Shown here: positions 33,350 through 45,300 of the stretch, piece after piece
Layout of the letters: every line of letters starts with the position of its first letter
How positions within the stretch are numbered: the first letter of the stretch is position 1
DNA from: Sipunculus nudus
Taxonomy: Eukaryota > Annelida > Sipuncula > Golfingiida > Sipunculidae
DNA: 64,000 nucleotides
Assembly: GCA_026874595.1 (NCBI GenBank)
Contig: CM049307.1
Coordinates: forward strand, 7,341,579 to 7,405,578
Direction: 5' to 3'
Notes under the pieces: generated by a model
The model's input: the letters and a program-made list of their open reading frames with translations, nothing else
The model's database searches: none
What the model was told of the DNA's origin: nothing
Program-made: the position numbers and the translations under genes

Positions 33350-36300
33350 TGTAGGTGCGTGACACGATTACCAAGTACAACACAGGTAGCAAGAAATGTG
33401 TGGGTGTACTCACTGAACCGATCCAGGCAGAGGGTGGTGACAACTATGCTTCACCTGAATTCTTCAGGGAACTACAGCAAGTTTGCAAAGATGTTAGTGC
33501 TGATATTTATTACAATTTTCATTTATCTTATTCCATAAGATTCCATAAGATTATATTTGATTATAAATACAGCACACATGAAGGGGCATTCTGTGGAATA
33601 ATTGGATATTTAAAGAGAAAAAAAACTGGTCTTTATACAAATTCTAATTGATTTTGGTTTTATTGTCTGAACACATTACCCAGGTGAATTTTGCAGAATG
33701 ACCAAATGACAAAGAATCTAGAGTATCTAAGTAGAGATTTCTGAAAGTTCAAATCACCGCATTTTAATGTTTATGCTGTATACATTAGCCCTTCAATTTG
33801 AATAAATGGTCTGGGGCTTATTGTTAATATCCCTTACATAGCAGAAACCCCCTGGGTATCTGCCTTTTCAGATTCATGATCTATGCATTATTTGTGGAAT
33901 ATGTATTTCAGCTTGGTATATACTTCATGGTGGATGAAGTTCAGACAGGAGGGGGCGCCACAGGTACCATGTGGCACCACGAGACCTGGAACCTCCCAAC
34001 TCCGCCAGATCTGGTCAGCTTCAGCAAGAAAATGCTGACCGGGGGCTATTACTTCAGTGAAGAACTCAGACCACAAGAGGTCAGTAGGGGAAGCATGTAG
34101 GAAACAAGAATACCACACAGGAAGCCTGAGGATGGCAAAAATATGTGAAGGATGTGTGAATGAAGGGTGAGGTCAGTAGGGGAGGCATGTAGGAAACAAG
34201 GATACCACACAGGAAGCCTGAGGATGGCAAGAATATGTGGTGGATGTGTGAATGAAGGGTGAGGTCAGTAGGGGAGGCATGTAGGAAACAAGGATACCAC
34301 ACAGGAAGCCTGAGAATGGCAAGAAGATGTGAAGGATGTGTTAATGTAGGATGAGGTCAGTAGGGGAGGCATGTAGGAATCTAGGATACCACACAGGAAG
34401 CCTGAGGATGGCAAGAATATGTGATGGATGTGTGAATGAAGGATGAGGTCAGTAGGGGAGGCCTGTAGGAAACAAGGATACCACACAGGAAGCCTGAGGA
34501 TGGCAAGAATATGTGAAGGATGTGTGAATGAAGGATGAGGTCAGTAGGGGAGGCATGAAGGAGACAAGGATACCACACAGGAAGCCTGAGGATGACAAGA
34601 ATATGTGAAGGATGTGTGAATGAAGGATGATGTCAGTAGGGGAGGCATGTAGGAAACAAGGATACCACACAGGAAGCCTGAGGATGACAAGAATATGTGG
34701 AGGATGTGTGAATGAAGGATGATGTCAGTATAGGAGGCATGTAGGAAACAAGGATACCACACAGGAAGCCTGAGGATGGCAAGAATATGTGGAGGATGTG
34801 TGAATGAAGGATGATGTCAGTAGGGGAGGCATGTAGGAGACAAGGATACCACACAGGAAGCGTGAGGATGGCAAGAATATGTGGAGGATGTGTGAATGAG
34901 GGGTGAGGTCAGTAGGGGAGGCATGTAGGAGACAAGGATACCACACAGGAAGCCTGAGGATGACAAGAATATGTGAAGGATGTGTGAAAGAAGGATGATG
35001 TCAGTAGAGGAGGCATGTAGGAAACAAGGATACCACACAGGAAGCCTGAGGATGGCAAGAATATGTGGAGGATGTGTGAATGAAGGATGATGTCAGTAGG
35101 GGAGGCATGTAGGAGACAAGGATACCACACAGGAAGCCTGAGGATGGCAAGAATATGTGGAGGATGTGTAAATGAGGGGTGAGGTCAGTAGGGGAGGCAT
35201 GTAGGAGACAAGGATACCACACAGGAAGCCTGAGGATGACAAGAATATGTGGAGGATGTGTGAATGAAGGATTAGGTCAGTAGGGGAGGCATGTAGGAGA
35301 CAAGGATACCACACAGGAAGCCTGAGGATGGCAAGAATATGTGGAGGATGTGTGAATGAGGGGTGAGGACAGTAGGGGAGGCATGTAGGAAACATGGATA
35401 CCACACAGGAAGCCTGAGGATGACAAGAATATGTGAAGGATGTGTGAATGAAGGGTGAGGTCAGTAGAGGAGGCATGTAGGAAACAAGGATACCACACAG
35501 GAAGCCTGAGGATGACAAGAATATGTGGAGGATGTGTGAATGAAGGATGATGTCAGTAGAGGAGGCATGTAGGAAACAAGGATACCACACAGGAAGCCTG
35601 AGAATGGCAAGAATATGTGAAGGATGTGTGAATGAAGGATGAGGTCAGTAGGGGAGGCATGTAGGAATCAAGGATACCACACACGAAGCCTGAGGATGAA
35701 AAGAATATGTGAAGGATGTGTGAATGAAGGATGAAGTCAGTAGGGGAGGCATGTAGGAGACAAGGATACCACACATGAAGCCTGAGGATGGCAAGAATAT
35801 GTGAAGGATGTGTGAATGAAGGATGAGGTCAGTAGGGGAGGCATGTAGGCGACAAGGATACCACACAGGAAGCCTGAGGATGGCAAGAATATGTGAAGGA
35901 TGTGTGAATGAAGGATGAGGTCAGTAGGGGAGGCATGTAGGAGACAAGGATACCACATGGGAAGCCTGCTGATGGCAAGAATATGTGAAGGATGTGTGAA
36001 TGGAGGATGAGGTCAGTAGGGGAGGCATGTAGGAGACAAGGATACCACACAGGAAGCCTGAGGATGACAAGAATATGTGGAGGATGTGTGAATGAAGGGT
36101 GAGGTCAGTAGGGGAGGCATGTAGGAAACAAGGATACCACACACGAAGCCTGAGGATGACAAGAATATGTGAAGGATGTGTGAATGAAGGATGAGGTCAG
36201 TAGGGGAGGCATGTAGGAGACAAGGATACCACACAGGAAGGCTTAGGATGGCAAGAATATGTGAAGGATGTGTGAATGAAGGATGAGGTCAGTAGGGGAG

Positions 36301-39300
36301 GCATGTAGGAGACAAGGATACCACACAGGAAGCCTGAGAATGGCAAGAATATGTGAAGGTTGTGTGAATGAAGGATGAGGTCAGTAGGGGAGGCATGTAG
36401 GAATCAAGGATACCACACACGAAGCCTGAGGATGACAAGAATATGTGAAGGATGTGTGAATAAAGGATGAGGTCAGTAGGGGAGGCATGTAGGAGACAAG
36501 GATACCACACAGGAAGCCTGAGGATGGCAAGAATATGTGAAGGATGTGTGAATGAAGGATGAGATCAGTAGGGGAGGCATGTAGGAGACCAGGATACCAC
36601 ACAGGAAGCCTGAGGATGGCAAGAATATGTGAAGGATGTGTGAATGAAGGATGAGGTCAGTAGGGGAGGCATGTAGGAGACAAGGATACCAAACGGGAAG
36701 CCTGCTGATGGCAAGAATATGTGAAGGATGTGTGAAAGAAGGATGAGGTCAGTAGGGGAGGCATGTAGGAGACAAGGATACCACACAGGAAGCCTGAGGA
36801 TGGCAAGAATATGTGAAGGATGTGTGAATGATGGGTGAGGTCAGTAGGGGAGGCATGTAGGAAACATGGATACCACACAAGAAGCCTGAGGATGGCAAGA
36901 ATATGTGAAGGATGTGTGAATGAAGGATGAGGTCAGTAGGGGAGGCATGTAGGAGACAAGGATACCACACAGGAAGCCTGAGGATGGCAAGAATATGTGA
37001 AGGATGTGTGAATGAAGATGAGGTCAGTAGGGGAGGCATGTAGGAGACAAGGATACCACACAGGAAGCCTGAGGATGGCAAGAATATGTGGAAGATGTGT
37101 GAATGAAGGATGAGGTCAGTAGGGGAGGCATGTAGGAGACAAGGATACCACACAGGAAGCCTGAGGATGACAAGAATATGTGAAGGATGTGTGAATGAAG
37201 GATGAGGTCAGTAGGGGAGGCATGTAGGAGACAAGGATACCTCACAGGAAGCCTGAGGATGGCAAGAATATGTGAGGATGTGTGAATGAAGGATGAGGTC
37301 AGTAGGGGAGGCATGTAGGAGACAAGGATACCACACAGGAAGCCTGAGGATGGCAAGAATATGTGGAGGATGTGTGAATGAGGGGTGAGGTCAGTAGGGG
37401 AGGTATGTAGGAAACAAGGATACCACACAGGAAGCCTAAGGATGACAAGAATATGTGAAGGATGTGTGAATGAAGGATGAGGTCAGTAGGGGAGGCATGT
37501 AGGAATCAAGGATACCACACACGAAGTCTGAGGATGGCAAGAATATGTGAAGGATGTGTGAATGAAGGGTGAGGACAGTAGGGGAGGCATGTAGGAGACA
37601 AGAATACCACACAGGAAGCATGAGGATGGCAAGAATATGTGAAGGATGTGTGAATGAAGGATGAGGTCAGTAGGGGAGACATGTAGGAATCAAGGATACC
37701 ACACAGGAAGCCTGAGGATGACAAGAATATGTGAAGGATGTGTGAATGAAGGAATAGGTCAGTAGGGGTGGCATGTAGGAAACAAGGATACCACACAGGA
37801 AGCCTGAGGATGACAAGAATATGTGAAGGATGTGTGAATGAAGGATGAGGTCAGTAGAGGAGGCATGTAATAAACAAGGATACCACAAAGGAAGCCTGAG
37901 GATGGCAAGAATATGTGGAGGATGTGTGAATGAAGGGTGAGGTCAGTATGGGAGGCATGTAGGAAACAAGGATACCACACAAGAAGCCTGAGGATGGCAA
38001 GAATATGTGGAGGATGTGTGAATGAAAGGTGAGGACAGTAGGGGAGGCATGTAGGAATCAAGGATACCACACAGGAAGCCTTAGGATGACAAGAATATGT
38101 AGAGGATGTGTGAATGAAGGGTGAGGTCAGTAGGGGAGGCATGTAGGAGACAAGGATACCACACAGGAAGCCTGAGGATGGCAAGAATATGTGGAGGATG
38201 TGTGAATGAAGGATGAGGTCAGTAGGGGAGGCATGTAGGAGACCAGGAAACCACACAGGAAGCCTGAGGATGGCAAGAATATGTGAAGGATGAGTGAATG
38301 AAAGGTGAGGTCAGTAGGGGAGGCATGTAGGAGACAAGGATACCACACAGGAAGCCTGAGGATTGCAAGAATATGTGGAGGATGTGTGAATGAAGGGTGA
38401 GGTCAGTAGGGGAGGCATGTAGAAAACAAGGATACCACACAGGAAGCCTGAGGATGGCAAGAATATGTGAAGGACTTGTGAAAGAAGGGTGAGGTCAGTA
38501 GAGGAGGCATGTAGGAAACAAGGATACCACACAGGAAGCCTGAGGATGGCAAGGAAATTTGAAGGATGTGTGAATGAAGAGTGAGGTCAGTTGGGGAGGC
38601 ATGTAGGAAACAAGGATATCACACGGGAAGCCTTAGGATGGCAAGAATATGTGAAGGATGTGTGAATGAAGGATGAGGTCAGTAGGGGAGGCATGTAGGA
38701 AACAAGGATACCACACAGGAAGCCTGAGGATAGCAAGAACATGTGGAGGATGTGTGAATGAAGGGTAAGGACAGTAGGGGAGGCATGTAGGAATCAAGGA
38801 TACCACACAGGAAGCCTGAGGATGACAAGAATATGTGGAGGATGTGTGAATGAAGGGTGAGGTCAGTAGGGGAGGCATGTAGGAGACAAGGATACCACAC
38901 AGGAAGCCTGAGGATGGCAAGAATATGTGGAGGATGTGTGAATAAAGGATGAGGTCAGTAGGGGAGGCATGTAGGAGACAAGAATACCACACAGGAAGCC
39001 TGAGGATGGCAAGAATAGTGGAAGATGTGTGAATGAAGGGTGAGGTCAGTAGGGGAGGCCTGTAGGAAACAAGGATACCACACAGGAAGCCTGAGGATGG
39101 CAAGAATATGTGAAGGATGTGTGAATGAAGGGTGAGGTCAGTAGGGGAGGCCTGTAGGAAACAAGGATACCACACAGGAAGCCTGAGGATGGCAAGAATA
39201 TGTGAAGGATGTGTGAATGAAGGATGAGGTCAGTAGAGGAGGCATGTAGGAAACAAGGATACCACACAGGAAGCCTGAGGATGGCAAGAATATGTGGAGG

Positions 39301-42300
39301 ATGTGTGAATGAAGGGTGAGGTCAGTAGGGGAGGCATGTAGGAAACAAGGATACCACACTAGAAGCCTGAGGATAGCAAGAACATGTGGAGGATGTGTGA
39401 ATGAAGGGTAAGGACAGTAGGGGAGGCATGTAGGAATCAAGGATACCACACAGGAAGCCTGAGGATGACAAGAATATGTGGAGGATGTGTGAATGAAGGG
39501 TGAGGTCAGTAGGGGAGGCATGTAGGAGACAAGGATACCACACAGGAAGCCTGAGGATGGCAAGAATATGTGGAGGATGTGTGAATAAAGGATGAGGTCA
39601 GTAGGGGAGGCATGTAGGAGACAAGGATACCACACAGGAAGCCTGAGGATGGCAAGAATATGTGGAGGATGTGTGAATAAAGGATGAGGTCAGTAGGGGA
39701 GGCATGTAGGAGACAAGGATACCACACAGGAAGCCTGAGGATGGCAAGAATATGTGGAAGATGTGTGAATGAAGGGTGAGGTCAGTCGGGGAGGCCTGTA
39801 GGAAACAAGGATACCACACAGGAAGCCTGAGGATGGCAAGAATATGTGAAGGATGTGTGAATGAAGGGTGAGGTCAGTAGGGGAGGCCTGTAGGAAACAA
39901 GGATACCACACAGGAAGCCTGAGGATGGCAAGAATATGTGAAGGATGTGTGAATGAAGGATGAGGTCAGTAGGGGAGGCATGTAGGAAACAAGGATACCA
40001 CACAGGAAGCCTGAGGATGGCAAGAATATGTGGAGGATGTGTGAATGAAGGGTGAGGTCAGTAGGGGAGGCATGTAGGAAACAAGGATACCACACTAGAA
40101 GCCTGAGGATAGCAAGAACATGTGGAGGATGTGTGAATGAAGGGTAAGGACAGTAGGGGAGGCATGTAGGAATCAAGGATACCACACAGGAAGCCTGAGG
40201 ATGACAAGAATATGTGGAGGATGTGTGAATGAAGGGTGAGGTCAGTAGGGGAGGCATGTAGGAGACAAGGATACCACACAGGAAGCCTGAGGATGGCAAG
40301 AATATGTGGAGGATGTGTGAATAAAGGATGAGGTCAGTAGGGGAGGCATGTAGGAGACAAGGATACCACACAGGAAGCCTGAGGATGGCAAGAATATGTG
40401 GAAGATGTGTGAATGAAGGGTGAGGTCAGTAGGGGAGGCCTTTAGGAAACAAGGATACCACACAGGAAGCCTGAGGATGGCAAAAATATGTGAAGGATGT
40501 GTGAATGAAGGGTGAGGTCAGTAGGGGAGGCCTGTAGGAAACAAGGATACCACACAGGAAGCCTGAGGATGGCAAGAATATGTGAAGGATGTGTGAATGA
40601 AGGGTGAGGTCAGTAGGGGAGGCATGTAGGAGACAAGGATACCACACAGGAAGCCTGAGGATTGCAAGAATATGTGGAGGATGTGTGAATGAAGGGTGAG
40701 GTCAGTAGGGGAGGCATGTCGAAAACAATGATACCACACAGGAAGCCTGAGGATGGCAAGAATATGTGAAGGATGTGTGAATGAAGGGTGAAGTCAGTAG
40801 GGGAGGCATGTAGGAAACAAGGATACCACACAGGAAGCCTGAGGATGGCAAGGAAATTTGAAGAAGGTGTGAATGAAGAGTGAGGTCAGTAGGGGAGGCA
40901 TGTAAAGAAACAAGGATATCACACGGGAAACCTGAGGATGGCTAGAATATGTGGAGGATGTGTGAATGAAGGATGAGGTCAGTAGGGGAAGCATGTAGGA
41001 GACAAGGATACCAAACGGGAAGCCTGCTGATGGCACGAATATGTGAAGGATGTGTGAATGAAGGATAAGGTCTGTAGGGGAGGCATGTAGGAGACAAGGA
41101 TACCACACAGGAAGCCAGAGGATGGCAAGAATATGTGAAGGATGTGTGAATGAAGGATGAGGACAGTAGGGGAGGCATGTAGGAGACAAGAATACCACAC
41201 AGGAAGCCTGAGGATGGCACGAATATGTGAAGGATGTGTGAATGAAGGATGAGGTCTGTAGGGAAGGCATGTAGGAGACAAGGATACCACACAGGAAGCC
41301 AGAGGATGGCAAGAATATGTGAAGGATGTGTGAATGAAGGATGAGGTCAGTAGGGGAGGTATGTAGGAGACAAGGATACCACACAGGAAGGCTGCGTATG
41401 GCAAGAATATGTGAAGGATGTGTGAATGAAGGGTGAGGTCAGTAGGGGAGGCATGTAGGAGACAAGGATTCTACACAGGAAGCCTGAGGATGGCAGGAAT
41501 ATGTGAAGGATGTGTGAATAAAGGGTGAGGTCAGTAGGGGAGGCATGTAGGAGACAAGGATACCACACAGGAAGCCTGAGGATGGCAAGAATATGTGAAG
41601 GATGTGTGAATGAAGGGTGGGGTCAGTAGGGGAGGCATGTAGGAAACAAGGATACCACACAGGAAGCCTGAGGATGGCAAGAATATGATACAGTTACCAG
41701 ACATGAGATAGTGAGCAAAAATGTAAGACAATGAGAAGGAATATGATACAGTGACCAGACATGAGATAGTGAGCAAGAATGTAAGACAATGAGAAGGAAT
41801 ATGATACAGTGACCAGACATGAGACAGTGAGCAATAATGTAAGACAATGAGAAGGAATATGATACAGTGGCAGTGATCAGGAGAGTGAATAGAGTGAGCT
41901 GAAATTTGTGATGAATGGATCAAACATGAATGTGAGACATAAAATGATCTTGAATGTGAGGCAAACTGAATGACTAGGAATATGCAACAAGGTGAAATAA
42001 ATAGTGAAGCATGTTGGATAATATGATGAGAAGGAATTTAAGATGAAGTTAAAAAAGGTGCGGGATTAATGATATTTAACCTCCAGGAATTGAGTGACAC
42101 AGCAGTCCTGACTTAGTTATTCATTTATATATGTTTGTCTACAGACTAAAAAGTGTTTTGTTCAAATGTATTTACATATAAAATAGCCACCCAGCAATGT
42201 TTTGCATTTTAAACAGTTTATAGAGTGACTTTGCATTTTAAGCCTACATCTGAATGAAAATGTTGCATATAAATACATTATGAATTATTCAAATCTGGGC

Positions 42301-45300
42301 CAACTGGAAATCAGATTGCAAAGAGAATGTAAACACAGTAAGCGTACACTTGTATATTTATATCAATGTTGTATAAATTTTGATTTTCTTTAACATGGTT
42401 GAAGTGAGAAAAATAGTTCTATCTTAGCTATATTTCTAACATAGCTGCAGGTCATGGCATGAGAAAGTGTCATAACTTGTAGATATTACAGGATTCTTTT
42501 CTTTCCAGAGGCTTCATTTTAATGTTAGAACAAAATAGGATTTAATTATTAATGTCAGGTATAGAAACCCAAAGTGATAATCATAGAAATTGACACAATA
42601 CATAAATCATTTTAAAAGTGAAATCCTCTTCATCATAACTGTAAGAAGATAACTGTCATTACTTTGGTGTTTGGAGACATTTTGAAGACACTTCTCCTAT
42701 CTGACAGAGTGGTCGTATTTTCAACACATGGATGGGAGACCCCAGCAAGGTGTTGCTTCTACAAGAAATGCTCAAAGTGATCAGGGATGACAATTTGTTG
42801 GCCAGCGTCCAAGCAGTAGGAGCCAAGCTGTTAAACGGTCTCTATGACCTGCAGGTAATGAGAATGCCAAGTGTGTTGTGAAAGTTGAAGCTGGTTTGAT
42901 GATATAACAATAAGGTGTTGGTTCTAAACGGGCTCCCACGTCATTACATCCATGTAAGGAAACTATCATGCCTGAAGAGAAGGTGGAAGCTGGTCTGATT
43001 GTAATCCAGTAAAATGTTGGTTTCAATATGCTCAAGGTTACTGTGGAATCTAGTGAGAGGATAGTAGCTGGTTCCCCTGTCCCCCCTGTCTCCTTGGTGA
43101 AGCCTCCTCGGCATCACAGGACACTTGAAACAGTAAAGATGTCATTAATACTTCATCAGTGTAGTTCCACTTTGTATGGTCATGCAAGCCATTAAGTCCA
43201 AATTCAGAACTGTTCTAGTTCATATTGGGTATTTCTTGTGGGTATAGAAATTATTTGTTCTCATATTTAGCTCTCATTCTTTATTCTAGGATAAGAAAAT
43301 TTTGCGTCAGTGTGGTGAGTTAAAAGCTTATGTATGGCTGTATATATGTTGCTCAAGCACTATTTTGTGTCTCCAGGAGTATACAGTATTCAGAATGAGG
43401 GAGTGACAGTGCTGACACCTGTTAGTATTTGAGGGTACTTGTGTCATGATGTACTGGTAACTAGGGTATTCTTAGCGTTGGCGAAACAGTCATCAGTCAT
43501 GATTTGATCAGAATTGCTGTGCCTTCCCATGGTAAACACATTCAGTAAGAAGAAGTAATATGTTAAAGTTTAGTGTCAATCAGTTACTGACCATCACTCT
43601 TGGTGGTGCCACTATAGATCTTCCACCAGTACAGCTTTGTGCATCAGATCATTTTATTCAACAGTACTGTACAAATTGGTTGACTTTATACAGATATTTT
43701 GGTGAAATTAAATGATTAGACTGAACAACATGAAAATAGTTTGGTGTTTTCTTTGAAAGTAAAATGCAGCCATTTTTACTGATTCTGATAGAATGTGATC
43801 AGTCATTGATGTAATTGATTAATTGGCACACAACTGGTGCACAATTCTCCATCAATAACAATAAATGATTAAAATTTAAATGAGTAGATTTTTGTATGCT
43901 ATGTTTGTGTTCACAGAGTGAATTCCCACACCTGCTGAGTGGTGCTCGAGGCATTGGGTTCTTTCAAGCAGTCGACTTCCCGACCACTGAGGACAGGGAC
44001 AAGGTTATCAAAGCAATGAAAAATAAAGGTACAACATTATACTCCAGGAATTAATAAATACTGTATCCAGATGAATGGACACATGTCTAATGTTAAGGTC
44101 TAATCATCGTCAAACAACCTTGGGTTAATTTAGCTTTAGAATTCATATTAATAATAATTTTAGACACAGTGATGTATATATATTTAGAATCCTCAGAAAA
44201 TTCTCTATCAGATGAGGTATATTTAAAAAGTGTAACAGTGTCCACTTTGAAAATTTAAAACTTGAAATGATTTAAAATTTTTTTTTTTTAATTGGATATA
44301 TCTCAAATTTGGCATAGGGTATGTGTGTGGAAATAGTATCATTTGAAACTACATACAAATATCTCCAGGTGTTTTTTTGATTATATATTTAAAGTCTTTT
44401 TTTCATAATTAAATTTAAATTTTAAAAAAATGTGTGATGTTTACAATACTTATTTTGTTTAAATAACGTATTTCTACTATACTAAAAACGATACAGGAAA
44501 AAGAAAAAATCGCATTTTAGAATACTTGTTGATTTACCTATATTCAAAATTTGAAGACTCTATATTTGATGATTTTTGAGATATATCGCTCTGAAGACCG
44601 TTCAGTCTCCTGAAATACTGTTTTGAGAAAACGGCCAAAAACTGTTTGGGAAGAGAAATTTCGTTATGAGTGGAAAACAGGGATATAAGCGCATGTGACA
44701 GTTGTATTTTTTCACTAAATGTTCCGATGAGAATAGGTTTCAATATATAAATTATAAAATTTAATGGTTTATCAATGTTAAAAAAGGGATTTTGTTAGGC
44801 ATCATGACAACTGGAGAACTGTCAAACTAAAGTAGGCGGAGCTTACTGGTCCGAGGGGCCGGTCATCGGTAATCAGGTCATTGGCTACCACGCCGGGGCA
44901 CGCGTCAGGTGTGAAGTGACTGATAAGAACGATCACTCTGTTTACTCTACGCTCTCATTCAAACTACCATGCATATGCCCTAATCCAATTAACAACTTGT
45001 CTCTCCCTCTCACAATTATATATGAGACACTACATAGCTAGCAGCAACACATATCTCTCTCTCATTAGATTTATATACACCATTCATATATACCACATAT
45101 ATACCACACACAAATGCAACCCCCGATACCGTGCAGTCAGCCGAGTCATGTTGTCCCCTCAATGATCATCCTACCCCCGATAGATGTTTGTCGCACACTT
45201 CAGTTGTCACTTCAGAGAGAACCTTGGAATGTTGTAACCAGCTGTTGGATAAAACGGGAGGAGGAATGTTCATAAACAAGCTAAATCGTGCTGCGGCCGC

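Noticed and set aside
34081-41923. Dozens of overlapping minus-strand reading frames of 73-196 codons with [14 protein letters not shown]
   Set aside because: They are the 92-bp minisatellite read on the opposite strand. Three units equal 92 codons and the unit happens to lack stops in some frames, so the frames come from repetition and not from a gene family.
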